From NCBI RefSeq assembly GCF_003287275.1, contig NZ_QEVW01000012.1:310001-374000 (forward strand): a DNA stretch of 64,000 nucleotides. The letters are read 5' to 3'. Each line of letters opens with the position of its first letter. Positions within the stretch are counted from its first letter, which is position 1. The notes beneath the pieces are model-generated. The model made no database searches. It was not told where the DNA came from and saw only the letters and a program-made list of their open reading frames with translations. The position numbers and the translations under genes are program-made. This stretch comes from Paenibacillus taichungensis (lineage in GTDB: Bacteria > Bacillota > Bacilli > Paenibacillales > Paenibacillaceae). This document shows positions 44,021-53,402 of this stretch, one piece after another.

Positions 44021-45004
44021 TTAATTTATGGAACAGTTATACTCAAAATAACCTTGTGCTGCCGCTTGTTTGGCATTTGTAAATACCTCTTCCGCTCTGT
44101 AACCATTGTTACATGTGGAAGGATAATAGTATTTAATTCCACTTACCGGATCAACTCCGCCAACGATCGCTGTTTTCTTCACCAGTCTGCCACCACCAAT
44201 GGCATAATTGTTTATCTTTTGGTTACCTACAGGTATTCCCTGAATAAAAGCCATAAGCCCCGTGTCATTAATCGAATTGTACCAATCTTCCTGAGAAATC
44301 AAAGGCATGGTAAAGGTATAGGAAACACCATTCCTTCTTGCAAACTCATTATGCCGGTTAATAACATCTGCCAATTCTTCCTGCACACTTGTCACGATAC
44401 GACTTCGTCTGATCTGCTCAAATGTTTCGGTATTCTGAAGCAGAGGGATTTGTGTGCTGGAGGCCAGTTCTTTCTGGAACCCTTCAACCCACATACCCAA
44501 GCCTGCATCGTAGGCATATACATACCCATCGAGTGTAAAATTAATACTGCTACCATTTGAATCAGAATATGTATAGGGCTTTTTGGGACTCCAAACTTGC
44601 CGGAATGAATCTTCAAGATTTCCGGTCACTTCTGTTTCGTTCGCCAAAATATAGTAACCATCATAATCCAGCACGACCACTGCAGGAATGTAATTAAACA
44701 TGGCCCGTATAGCCGCAGGATCATCCTGAATCCCCATATTTAGCGCCATTGTTTGAGTAAACGTAGCTAAGGCAAGCTCTTTGTCCGCTTTAACAAATTT
44801 GGTCGAATCATACCCTGCTTCATCGTTTTGCTTCTCATTTTGATGCATCACGGCCCCTGCATCCAGTACAGCAGTCTGAAGTGCCATCTTATATCGATTG
44901 CTTAAATATTGAGCCTCCTGGGCATTGTCTGTATTGTGAGAAATAACCCAGAATATAGGTAAAAAGATAAGCACAAACACAATGGAAAGATCAGTAATCT
45001 TCAT
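44021..45004 (-). CDS. Membrane-anchored protein of the Tad-like operon (327 aa)
   Basis: The 327-residue protein has one N-terminal membrane helix (LSIVFVLIFLPIFWVI) and a large domain expected outside the cell. I do not recognise the domain. Its aromatic-rich middle (LDYDGYYILANETEV, TFTQTMALNMGI) and a few cysteines near the end (STCNNGY) are the visible traits. ATG 45004 lies inside the end of the preceding gene (14-base overlap). Last gene of the six-gene operon; a minor pilin or tip/assembly factor is likely from context. Confidence 0.78.
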   Translation of the reverse strand: MKITDLSIVFVLIFLPIFWVISHNTDNAQEAQYLSNRYKMALQTAVLDAGAVMHQNEKQNDEAGYDSTKFVKADKELALATFTQTMALNMGIQDDPAAIRAMFNYIPAVVVLDYDGYYILANETEVTGNLEDSFRQVWSPKKPYTYSDSNGSSINFTLDGYVYAYDAGLGMWVEGFQKELASSTQIPLLQNTETFEQIRRSRIVTSVQEELADVINRHNEFARRNGVSYTFTMPLISQEDWYNSINDTGLMAFIQGIPVGNQKINNYAIGGGRLVKKTAIVGGVDPVSGIKYYYPSTCNNGYRAEEVFTNAKQAAAQGYFEYNCSIN

Positions 45005-45542
45005 TGAGCACCATACCCCCATATGTGGTAAACACAGCTGCAGCTTGCGCAGACCCGTTTAACCACTCACGAATCAGCATGGCAGGTGTGCGATTGGTGT
45101 TTTTGACGGTTACTGTGAAGAAATCCCCCATTGCCAGTGTATATCTGCGCCCAGGATCGTCTAAAGCCAGCACACCAGACGAAGGAAACAGCTTTGCTTT
45201 AATCTGGGCTGAATAATAACCATCCTGCACAGTTTCATAAGTACCAGAAAATGTGCTCTGATCCATCGGATCCGAGTAATGAGGAACATATTTTTTGTGC
45301 AAATGTTCCATAGAAATCTCATAGGCATTCCCCGTTCGGGCCATCTGTTCTTCGAACTCTGCATACATGGCAGGGGAAATGTATCCCTTTGTTCTGATTG
45401 CATCGACAAAACGGGTAACCGTCTGAACAACAGTCATGCGTGCCATGTCATCCTGTCGATTAGCAGTCTCTGCTGCCGGGTATACATAAAGCAAAATCAC
45501 TGCTAGCAAAACAGCAAGCAGCTTGGATGCAGCATTAATCAA
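44991..45542 (-). CDS. Membrane-anchored pilin-like protein (183 aa)
   Basis: The 183-residue protein has an N-terminal helix (LLAVLLAVILLYVYP) followed by a soluble domain without a recognised family. TTG 45542 overlaps the previous gene's stop as TTGA, with AAGGAGG ten bases upstream. The short N-terminus and single helix resemble TadE/TadF-like minor pilins. Function is inferred from the operon only. Confidence 0.75.
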   Translation of the reverse strand: MINAASKLLAVLLAVILLYVYPAAETANRQDDMARMTVVQTVTRFVDAIRTKGYISPAMYAEFEEQMARTGNAYEISMEHLHKKYVPHYSDPMDQSTFSGTYETVQDGYYSAQIKAKLFPSSGVLALDDPGRRYTLAMGDFFTVTVKNTNRTPAMLIREWLNGSAQAAAVFTTYGGMVLNEDY

Positions 45543-45937
45543 GGTGTACTGGCCTCCTTCCAAAATGCAATCTTTAGCAGTGCGCCAGCTTCACTTCTTA
45601 TGAACTCAGGTCTATACGAAGCTGCAAGTTGCACAGGTATGGTTCCTCTTCTGTTTACAAGAGGATCAATGACATATGCAATCCCGTCCACCTCCACGCT
45701 GACCGTTGTCCCTGTCATTTGCCTCACAGTGTGTAAGACTTCAGCACCACTATAACGGATTGGCTGGCTTATACGTAGCGTGGTATTCACCCGTCCTTCC
45801 ATGTCTGCTGTCGTCTTCACCAAATGATTTAATGCGTCTGATAGAACCCGAACATTCTGCTGCCCGTACAGGCAGGCTGTCACAAATAAGACAACCGCCG
45901 TACAGAACAACATAAGCTGCTGTGTATTCTGGGACAT
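45539..45937 (-). CDS. Small membrane-anchored protein of the Tad-like operon (132 aa)
   Basis: The 132-residue protein has one N-terminal membrane helix (LMLFCTAVVLFVTACLYG) and a short beta-rich domain. AGGAG precedes the ATG. It sits between two other single-helix proteins, 16 bases after one and overlapping the next. Family unknown; probably a pseudopilin-like component. Confidence 0.74.
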   Translation of the reverse strand: MSQNTQQLMLFCTAVVLFVTACLYGQQNVRVLSDALNHLVKTTADMEGRVNTTLRISQPIRYSGAEVLHTVRQMTGTTVSVEVDGIAYVIDPLVNRRGTIPVQLAASYRPEFIRSEAGALLKIAFWKEASTP

Positions 45938-45953
45938 GTTAAACCAACTCCTG

Positions 45954-46439
45954 TCAGGATTGCTGGAAAATAAGCCCTCTTACCACATTAGATCTGTCTT
46001 TTACGATAATTGCTTTGAATTTACCACTTGGATTGACATATTGATTGTCTTTTTCACTCATGGTCTGGTTGATAACGCCCACTTTCTCGTCAGGTGTAAT
46101 AACCGAACCATAATCTGCATTATTGAGATCCTGGGAGATGTTCAACTGATTACCGTACCATTGACCTCCCTTGTTTTTACCTGTTATAACTTGAATACCG
46201 AACTGATCCTTGTCCGCATACTTACGCAACGCGTTTGTAACCTGTGATCCACTAATGGTTGTTCCGTCATACACGGTAAATGCAGCTTGAGACAATTCGG
46301 TCTGGATATCGGCAAAATTGTTCTGTGCCGTTTTGGTCGCCTCCTGAGCCGAAATAAACAATAGAACTACAATCGTAATAAGGGCGATGGTCAGAAAGAT
46401 GCCTGCTGCCACCTTTAAAGCGCTTGATGCATTGTTCAT
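45954..46439 (-). CDS. Pilin-like membrane-anchored protein (161 aa)
   Basis: The 161-residue protein starts MNNASSALKVAAGIFLTIAL, a polar leader followed by a long hydrophobic helix (to about residue 32), then an amphipathic segment and a small domain. This is the shape of Flp/TadE-type or pseudopilin subunits. No clear prepilin-peptidase G/xE site is visible, so it may be assembled unprocessed. AGGAGG precedes the ATG. It may be the main structural subunit. Confidence 0.75.
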   Translation of the reverse strand: MNNASSALKVAAGIFLTIALITIVVLLFISAQEATKTAQNNFADIQTELSQAAFTVYDGTTISGSQVTNALRKYADKDQFGIQVITGKNKGGQWYGNQLNISQDLNNADYGSVITPDEKVGVINQTMSEKDNQYVNPSGKFKAIIVKDRSNVVRGLIFQQS

Positions 46440-46474
46440 GATAAATCCTCCTATATTGTTTTTAATTTATTTCA

Positions 46475-46501
46475 GACTGTGACGTACATGATCGTTACAG
46501 T
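46475..46501 (-). other. Imperfect hairpin at the end of the TadB/C-like gene
   Basis: ACTGTGACG (46475 on) and CGTTACAGT (to 46501) form an inverted repeat with one mismatch across the stop codon of the TadB/C-like gene. It could protect the upstream mRNA and set different levels of platform and pilin genes. Confidence 0.35.
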
Positions 46502-48561
46502 TTCTGAATCTGTTCATAATAAATGTTCATTTGTAGGAAACTCATGCCTACCAGCGGAATGACCAGATAGAGGAAGATCAGGGCATACATCGGTGTAAAC
46601 CCGATCATTCTCCCCCATGACGCTTTAACATCAATCATCTTGGTGTATTCCTGCTTCCGTTGTTCAAAATAAAAGGCCATCATGCTATCCAGATCATCAA
46701 ATGCTTCTCGAATTGAAATTTTCCCAAGTGCAAGTTGCAGCTTTTCAACCAAACGTTGAAATTCAGGCAGCCCAGCATCTTCTTTTAATTGTTCAAGCGC
46801 ATGCTCCGGCCCATGTTCAAAGTGCAACAGACATTTTTGCAATGGCCTTTTGAAAATAACAGCAAAGCGATTGAGCCATTCCAGTATCTCCTCTACGGAC
46901 ATACGATCCATCTCTCGCAAGATCGAGATAACCGTCTGAAACTGATAGATTTCATGCCTCATATCCATACTTCTCATTTTGCGCTGGAACATCATGAGCC
47001 AGATCGGCATGTGATAACCCGCAATACCTATCATCATTGCAATAATTAACTCCCACCAGCGGAGGTATTGTTTGTTGTAACCTTCCAGCTTCTGCAGGAT
47101 GCGTGCAATTGTTTCATTCTGTGTATCATGGTCCAGTTGAACGGGATTCACGGACTGCAGTGCATTGGAGATCTCATCAAAAGTGGCTCCTCGCTTCATT
47201 TCAATGCGCTCTAGTACAGCTTGATCCAGGCTTGCTTTTTCTGTAGCCTGCTTCAACTCTGCCTCTCCCATCGAGCCAAACATCCGGTCATCTCTCACGG
47301 GGTCATATAAAATATGATTTCGTTCAACCTGATGCAGCAGCAAAACACAGCCAATGGTCAGGACAAAACAACTTGCAAATAACATCAGCCTTCGTATAGA
47401 AAGCCATTCATATTTCAGTTCCGAGCTACTTTCCCGCATCAGTCTTACGGTTTGACTGTAGTTGGTACTGCCAGGTTTTGCCGCGAACAACATCGCAAGT
47501 TTACGAATGAACGTCTGCTTGTATAAGAACTGATCCATTCTGGAGTGTTTGCGTCCTGTCCGATAACGGGTTTCATCATATTGCTGAAGTCTTTGCAAAA
47601 GCAGGTAGGCAAGTATGATGATGACGTAGATGGATATTTTGGTTATAAAGCCGATTTTGCTGCGATAGAACTCATCCATCGTCGGAAAACTTCCTCTGGC
47701 CCAACGTTCAATTGGAGCGGTGAACAGAACGGGGGCAAGGGCAATGATGTTCAACCCTTTTAACAAATAGTCCAATTTGTCCCGCCGCAAAATCTCCAGA
47801 TGAATTTCCTGCGTCAGATTCCCCAGGCCTTTCAAGTAAATCGAACCCTGTGCTCTGTCTTTATCCCCGAACTCCATCACCATATATGAAATACCGGCGA
47901 AACCTTTAAGAAAACGATTTGGCGCAATCTCGTAGTATCGTTCCAAAGCTTCGTTCGGATCTGGAGAAGTCAATGCTTCATAGATCAACAGCACTTGCTC
48001 GGCAGCCTCTCCTTTACCTGCTTCCGCTGCTTCATACAGTGCTTCCTCTACCATTCCATGCTGATGATACCGATGTCTCACGTCGGCAAACAGGTCCAGC
48101 ATCTGTACCAACAGTCGTTTCTCCATACGATTCAGACACATATCCAGTACAAGGCTGTTTAGAACTACTGCACAGAGTACCGACAATATGACAAAGGCGA
48201 TACCCGGCTGCATAAGAAAAAGGATTACACTAATACTCCCGTATCCTCCGAGGATCATTAAGACCACGCTCATTGTCATTCGTCTTAATGATGGTTCGTC
48301 GCCGACATGCCGGAATGAAATTCGTTTCTGTACTTGCAAAATGTAGGAAGAGAGCAGCGGCACTTTCATGCCCCAGCGATAAGACTGTAATAGGAACAAT
48401 CCCCACCGCAGCGTACGATTTCCGTTTAGCGTAGCGATCCCGATAGATTTACTTGCATTATCTCCTCCTCTATGACGTAACAGGTTCAGTACAAGTAGCG
48501 TGATTATCAAGCCACCTGCACATATCCCCAGCACCAAGAGAAGAACAAACTTAACGGTCAT
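46495..48561 (-). CDS. Double TadB/TadC-like inner-membrane platform protein
   Basis: The 688-residue protein has about eight membrane helices and reads like two GspF/TadB-type proteins in one chain. The first half has helices near residues 8-30, 100-150 and 270-330. The second has helices near 390-410, 500-525 and 655-680. Each half has a helical cytoplasmic domain; the second has the typical GspF stretch RLVEKLQLALGKISIREAFDDL. Such proteins form the membrane platform turned by the ATPase. ATG 48561 (GGGGTG upstream) is favoured over GTG 48570. It overlaps the ATPase gene by 11 bases. In most Tad loci tadB and tadC are separate. Confidence 0.82.
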   Translation of the reverse strand: MTVKFVLLLVLGICAGGLIITLLVLNLLRHRGGDNASKSIGIATLNGNRTLRWGLFLLQSYRWGMKVPLLSSYILQVQKRISFRHVGDEPSLRRMTMSVVLMILGGYGSISVILFLMQPGIAFVILSVLCAVVLNSLVLDMCLNRMEKRLLVQMLDLFADVRHRYHQHGMVEEALYEAAEAGKGEAAEQVLLIYEALTSPDPNEALERYYEIAPNRFLKGFAGISYMVMEFGDKDRAQGSIYLKGLGNLTQEIHLEILRRDKLDYLLKGLNIIALAPVLFTAPIERWARGSFPTMDEFYRSKIGFITKISIYVIIILAYLLLQRLQQYDETRYRTGRKHSRMDQFLYKQTFIRKLAMLFAAKPGSTNYSQTVRLMRESSSELKYEWLSIRRLMLFASCFVLTIGCVLLLHQVERNHILYDPVRDDRMFGSMGEAELKQATEKASLDQAVLERIEMKRGATFDEISNALQSVNPVQLDHDTQNETIARILQKLEGYNKQYLRWWELIIAMMIGIAGYHMPIWLMMFQRKMRSMDMRHEIYQFQTVISILREMDRMSVEEILEWLNRFAVIFKRPLQKCLLHFEHGPEHALEQLKEDAGLPEFQRLVEKLQLALGKISIREAFDDLDSMMAFYFEQRKQEYTKMIDVKASWGRMIGFTPMYALIFLYLVIPLVGMSFLQMNIYYEQIQKL

Positions 48562-49732
48562 AGGTATCACCCCAATGTTGCTTGATGAACTGTTCGAACA
48601 GCGCAGCGTCCTGCAGTGTCATCTGATCCCGCATATCCGTAATGCTCCCTATGGAGATCGGAGCTGTGATGACGTAATTGCCATCCCTGTACTCAATCAC
48701 ATTGCGAAACGTAAATCCCGCCCGTTCCTCCACGCTATCCCCTTTATTCGCGCGTGGCAGACACTCCGTAATTCGTTCGATATATCTTCGTCCCTCTGCG
48801 TCCTTTTTCATATGTACATCAAAATTAATGACACTTACGACCTGCTCCTCGGCAATATGTTCATGTTGGAACATACCTGTTTTGAGTAGTGAATTACGGA
48901 GGGAGAAGACCAGATCACGAAACGTTTTGGCGTGATGGGTAAACAGGGTGAACAGACTGGCAACCTGGGACATCTGAATCATCCATGCGGCTACTTCATC
49001 ACTTGCGACCTCACCGAGAATATTTACAGTACCATCCGTCTTTTTCTGTAAGTCCAGTCCCTGTTGACCTGAGATGTGCTCCGTTTCCCGGAAACTTAGT
49101 ATGTTACGGCGACTGTATATACGCCGCAGTTGTAGCTCGAAAGCCATCTCCTGTACACGCAGGGTATACGAAGCGTAAATATGCTTCACCATCGCCATAA
49201 GTAAGGTCGTTTTTCCCGACCCCTGTGCTCCTGTTACAGCTGTAATTCGGCTGCCTTTCATCAAAAATTGCAGCAAAGTGATTGGCAGACCTGCGTTGTT
49301 ACCAGTAATCAACTGTTCCAGTGAAGCATTGGGAATATCGAATTTCCGGACAAAGAATGCCCATGATTCGGCAAAGGGAGGACGTACAACAACGACACGT
49401 GATCCATCCTTCATCTCGTTCACCTTGTACCCATTCGCCTCCGAAAGCTGTCCCGGATAGTTGTATTTATAAATATTCTGACATACCCTCTTCAGTTCAC
49501 GGATACTGCCAAATGACAGGAAGGACAGATGAATGGACTTACCTTTATAGAAAATCCAGACACTTTCCATTCCACTAAGTGGTTCTTCGAGGGGAGCATC
49601 TTCAAGTCCATCCGTGAGCAGATCATTCCACGAAGCTGGCTGCCGTAGCCCCATATCCTGAAGGGCATCCAGCATGCCGCTCACACCACCACTAACGCCA
49701 TCTATTCGTTGATCTCTTATTTCATCAACCAC
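48551..49732 (-). CDS. CpaF/TadA-like secretion ATPase (divergent)
   Basis: The 393-residue protein has a type II/IV secretion ATPase core: Walker A TGAQGSGKTTLL near residue 170 and a histidine box FTLFTHHAKTFRDL corresponding to TTVHANS. The region of the Asp box and Walker B reads VNILGEVASDEVAAWM instead of the usual ILGEARGGEA form, so the family match is distant. The N-terminal 100 residues are short compared with TadA. The start is GTG 49732 with AAAGGT upstream and an in-frame stop shortly before it. First gene of the operon. Confidence 0.83.
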   Translation of the reverse strand: MVDEIRDQRIDGVSGGVSGMLDALQDMGLRQPASWNDLLTDGLEDAPLEEPLSGMESVWIFYKGKSIHLSFLSFGSIRELKRVCQNIYKYNYPGQLSEANGYKVNEMKDGSRVVVVRPPFAESWAFFVRKFDIPNASLEQLITGNNAGLPITLLQFLMKGSRITAVTGAQGSGKTTLLMAMVKHIYASYTLRVQEMAFELQLRRIYSRRNILSFRETEHISGQQGLDLQKKTDGTVNILGEVASDEVAAWMIQMSQVASLFTLFTHHAKTFRDLVFSLRNSLLKTGMFQHEHIAEEQVVSVINFDVHMKKDAEGRRYIERITECLPRANKGDSVEERAGFTFRNVIEYRDGNYVITAPISIGSITDMRDQMTLQDAALFEQFIKQHWGDTYDR

Positions 49733-50172
49733 CGAGAAACCTTTGTAATGTTGATATTTCTATTGCTACCGTCCAGTTTCATACAGCATTGATTTCACAA
49801 ACCTGCCTTTCTTTAAACAGTCTTTTTATTCGCTCTTATTCTTTCACTCACGCAAAAAACGTGAGTTTTCTGTGATTTTTTCATGCACAAATATGTAAGT
49901 TGTCCTACATGATATCTTAAGATTGTTTATTCACAAGACTTCAAAAAAGGTTCATCAGCAAAAGCAAATAAAAGTACTATTTCTAGTATTTAGTATTGAC
50001 TTACCTAAAATCTCATTACAACTCATGATGCCCTCCCCCATGACAGGACAAGTGTAGAAAAACGCATGGAATATTCCCACAAATCATCAAACATTTCGTA
50101 TTCATTCTGTAGTTGTTAAGGTATTCACTATCATACTAACTAAGTAATTGCTGAGTGCAATTTGAAGGAAAT
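49733..50172. other. Gene-free region between the Tad-like operon and the AT-rich island
   Basis: About 440 bases without a credible gene. A hairpin ACTCACG/CGTGAGT (49846-49866) with T-runs after it on the plus strand lies about 115 bases upstream of the ATPase start. The operon promoter should be here, but no well-spaced hexamers stand out. Confidence 0.5.
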
Positions 50173-50199
50173 AAAAAAGACTAGGGTTTTATGCCCTAG
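50173..50199 (-). terminator. Terminator of the HD/GHKL gene
   Basis: On the minus strand CTAGGG pairs with CCCTAG around a seven-base loop, followed by TCTTTTTT. It lies about 165 bases past the stop. Confidence 0.75.
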
Positions 50200-50363
50200 C
50201 CAAAATCAGTTTTAGTAACATTTGCGATATATTTTAATAGAAAAAGATTAAAAAAAGAAATTTAGGTCCTTATTTACTTTAGAATGTATTTCATGTCAAA
50301 TACTCGGATCTTAGAAAGTTGCACCTGTTTTCCATTACGGTTTTGATTACTTAAATAATAAAA

Positions 50364-53300
50364 TCAAAATCTCTCAATATTCCAATACCATGGAAAGTCG
50401 GAGGTTCTTATTTCAGGATAATCTATTTCATTAACAAATCCTTGGCTTGTCATTTCAGTCCAATGTAAATCAATTGCCTTTTTCATTTTCGTGAAAGTTT
50501 CAGGCTCATTGTAAAATATTCCAATTGACATTGAAGTATGGGATGAATTTCTCAAGGTATACTGCAGTTTGGCATTTTCAGGATCATCAATCGAATCTAT
50601 ATATTGAACCATAATATCTGTAAAATTGCTTTTAAGTTTATAAAAGATCTTCTCAGCTGAAATATTTTTAAAACGGGTTCCGTTAAGCAAAGGTGATATA
50701 ATTGGATGCGATATATTAAAAATATGTTGGTTGTCTAATGAATCATTGGGAATACAAATTACTTTTGTAGATTTATCATTAATGTCTGCAAGTATCTCTT
50801 CGGCTGCTTCATATTTTTGAGGCCCCTTAGAATCCCTCTTCTTAACATTATCCTTACATAAGATTTCAATTTCTATTCCAGGAATGTCCGGGGGTATTAA
50901 ATAACTTGGCAAACTAAGTCTATTGACAGTTTCAGTTTCAAGGTATATTGAGTAAATTACAGGATCCATTTTGTAGAAAAGTCTCATGTTAAACTCGTTT
51001 ATAGCTATGATTGGCATCTTCGGGTGTCTGACAACAAAATCAATCAGTTCGTCCAAAAAACCACCTGCATTATAATTTTCCATTATTCCCAAAGTATCAT
51101 AAGAACATAATTCCGCAACAAACTTTCTAACTATCTTACCATCCTCATTAATAACAGGAACAGAAACATATTCTCGAAAGAAATTTCTTGCTTCTTCTGT
51201 AAGGTTTTCATAGGAATGACTCGGTATTCCAATGAACCCTGCCTCGAATAAAAGATCCATATAATCATGGTACTTGTCAATCGAGTGGTTTTCCTTGTAT
51301 TCATCAAGATGCTTTTGAAAACTAGATATAATCGCATGTTCCAATTCCATCTTAATTTTTTTAAACTTCTCGTCTTTAATAACCTCAGTTCTATCTGGTG
51401 TTACAGTTAGACATTCACGTTCATAGATATTGATATCGGCGTATATATTTGCCCAAAATGGAAACAATTGTTCCAAGGATCTTGAATTCTCTAACTTGAG
51501 TTTCCCTTCAATTATTATTGGCATTCCAAGATTAAAAGACCTTTGTGTTATACAACCAGATAAATCGCACTCTAAGTTTACACCTGCTCCATTTACGATT
51601 TGCAATTTACCTTCTATTTTGATATCTCTTAGATTATTCAGATCAACATTAAAAAGATAATGAGTAAATGGCTCATCCATGTTCGCTAAATGCCTCTGTC
51701 CATCTATTATAAAACTCTCTCTATCTAAATCCTCGTTGAACATCAAATTTTCGACTATTGAAACCCCTCTGTGTGTGTATTCTTGTTTTGTTGTATTAAT
51801 GTAAATTGGAAAAGATGGATGGGGAATTATTTCTTCAACAACTTGGACAATTGAATCTTCAGAAAAAGGGTGGCCTTTCTTTAGATTTAGAGTTATCTTT
51901 GTTCCTACTTGCGTTCGATCTGAATGTCTTTTTACACAATAACTATGAGCTGTTGGAATCTCATAATAAATAGGTAAAGGAGGCGTTAGTGGATTTTCAG
52001 GTTCCATTCTGCTTTCAATTACCATAGAATCAGCAACCATGAATGCAGAAAGCACACCTATACCAAATTCACTTACAACGTCTAAATTTGTATCAAAAAA
52101 TCTCGGTTGCTTGTAATAACTTGTTCCAACTTGTAGAAAAAACTCATTAAATACTTTATCATCCATTCCAATACCATTATCCTCAATTACAAGAAAATCG
52201 TTTTTATATTCAACAGTTACTTTAGGTTCGAACTTCTCATATTTATTACTATTGAGGAATCTTCTTGCCTTTATAGCATCAATAGCATTTTGAAGTAGCT
52301 CTCTAAGCGCTGTAATTGGATTACGATAAAGACGTTGCCCCATTAATAATTCTATTATTTTCTCGTAATGAAGATGAAATTTAACATCACTATAGATGTA
52401 AGAGCCATCAGATCTAATACGGTCCATATTTAGTGGTTCATGTAACAGCAATAAGTATTTAACAGAAATATCATCATGATAGTTTTTCAACAACTCAAAA
52501 CTCTCTTTTCTTTCTATTTCAATCCATTCCATAAAAATTCTCAAGGCTCTTTCTACCTCTGGAGATGTGCATTCTGCCTCGAACACTACTCTGTTTGAAG
52601 AAATGTCCCAACCAATAATAGATCTGTGCTTTTTCCATTCTATTATACTTGTTGGGTCTTCAGGAGAAACAAAATCATAAATAACCTTTGGGGTTCTTTC
52701 CGGGTCTAGGTCCAAAATATCAGCCATACGCAAAATTAAAGATACATATTGAATATTTACGTATTTTTCACCTATAAGAGTATTCCTGGGATATTTACGG
52801 TTATCTTTTAAGCAAGCTACAGGTTCCCCATGACTATCACATATATTTATTAGATACTTGTACAGCAAAATATCATCAACAGCCAGTTTAAATTCACCAT
52901 CAGACAACAGAGATTCGATAAAATCCGCAGACCTCTTTACATGATTTCTCCTTAAAAACTCTGTGAATATCTTATCTTCAATTCTTGTAACAGCTCTATT
53001 ATTTCCTATTTTCTGGAATTCCAAATATTCTTCATACAGAGAGTCAATTTTCAGCAAACTTTGATATTCAGACGAAGCAGCAATAATATCCTCTCTTTCT
53101 GAGTAAGAGCAGGTCATCCCTATATCATGTAAATAAGCTGATAAAATCAAAAAAGCAAGTTCAATATCGTTTAACTGAACAAGTGTTTCAGGAGGAATAA
53201 TGCGCCCCATTATGCGAATTATTTTTAGACTATGTGTTTCATCATGAAGTGTATATTCACGCATATTTTCCGGAATACGAGCCAATAGAGGTGTAACGTG

Positions 53301-53402
53301 ATTAACAATTTTTAAAACCGATTGTGATAATTTTTGTGTGACATCTTCAACCAACAAAAGCTGTTTAAATAACACAGCGTTCTCCACATTCAAACCCTTC
53401 AA
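50364..53402 (-). CDS. HD-domain plus Hsp90-like GHKL ATPase protein
   Basis: The 1012-residue protein has an N-terminal HD-type domain (about 30-240): His53 and His57 in LHDETHS, the His92-Asp93 doublet in YLHDIGMT, and Asp228 in LRMADILDLDPER. A GHKL ATPase follows (about 355-510): N-box RELLQNAIDAIKAR with Glu368 and Asn372, EDNGIGMD with Asp408, SEFGIGVLSAFM, and VGTKITLNL. The remaining 500 residues resemble a long Hsp90-like middle region with no named family. HD domains cleave phosphoesters or nucleotides, while GHKL domains move with ATP. Together this suggests a switchable effector. The start is TTG 53402 with AGGGGA seven bases upstream. The gene is AT-rich and next to a prophage, so horizontal transfer and a defence role are plausible but unproven. 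Confidence 0.88.
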   Translation of the reverse strand: MKGLNVENAVLFKQLLLVEDVTQKLSQSVLKIVNHVTPLLARIPENMREYTLHDETHSLKIIRIMGRIIPPETLVQLNDIELAFLILSAYLHDIGMTCSYSEREDIIAASSEYQSLLKIDSLYEEYLEFQKIGNNRAVTRIEDKIFTEFLRRNHVKRSADFIESLLSDGEFKLAVDDILLYKYLINICDSHGEPVACLKDNRKYPRNTLIGEKYVNIQYVSLILRMADILDLDPERTPKVIYDFVSPEDPTSIIEWKKHRSIIGWDISSNRVVFEAECTSPEVERALRIFMEWIEIERKESFELLKNYHDDISVKYLLLLHEPLNMDRIRSDGSYIYSDVKFHLHYEKIIELLMGQRLYRNPITALRELLQNAIDAIKARRFLNSNKYEKFEPKVTVEYKNDFLVIEDNGIGMDDKVFNEFFLQVGTSYYKQPRFFDTNLDVVSEFGIGVLSAFMVADSMVIESRMEPENPLTPPLPIYYEIPTAHSYCVKRHSDRTQVGTKITLNLKKGHPFSEDSIVQVVEEIIPHPSFPIYINTTKQEYTHRGVSIVENLMFNEDLDRESFIIDGQRHLANMDEPFTHYLFNVDLNNLRDIKIEGKLQIVNGAGVNLECDLSGCITQRSFNLGMPIIIEGKLKLENSRSLEQLFPFWANIYADINIYERECLTVTPDRTEVIKDEKFKKIKMELEHAIISSFQKHLDEYKENHSIDKYHDYMDLLFEAGFIGIPSHSYENLTEEARNFFREYVSVPVINEDGKIVRKFVAELCSYDTLGIMENYNAGGFLDELIDFVVRHPKMPIIAINEFNMRLFYKMDPVIYSIYLETETVNRLSLPSYLIPPDIPGIEIEILCKDNVKKRDSKGPQKYEAAEEILADINDKSTKVICIPNDSLDNQHIFNISHPIISPLLNGTRFKNISAEKIFYKLKSNFTDIMVQYIDSIDDPENAKLQYTLRNSSHTSMSIGIFYNEPETFTKMKKAIDLHWTEMTSQGFVNEIDYPEIRTSDFPWYWNIERF

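Noticed and set aside
49846..49866. Hairpin with flanking T residues as a terminator on the plus strand.
   Set aside because: No plus-strand gene lies upstream within several kilobases, so a terminator there has nothing to terminate; it is left as an unexplained palindrome.
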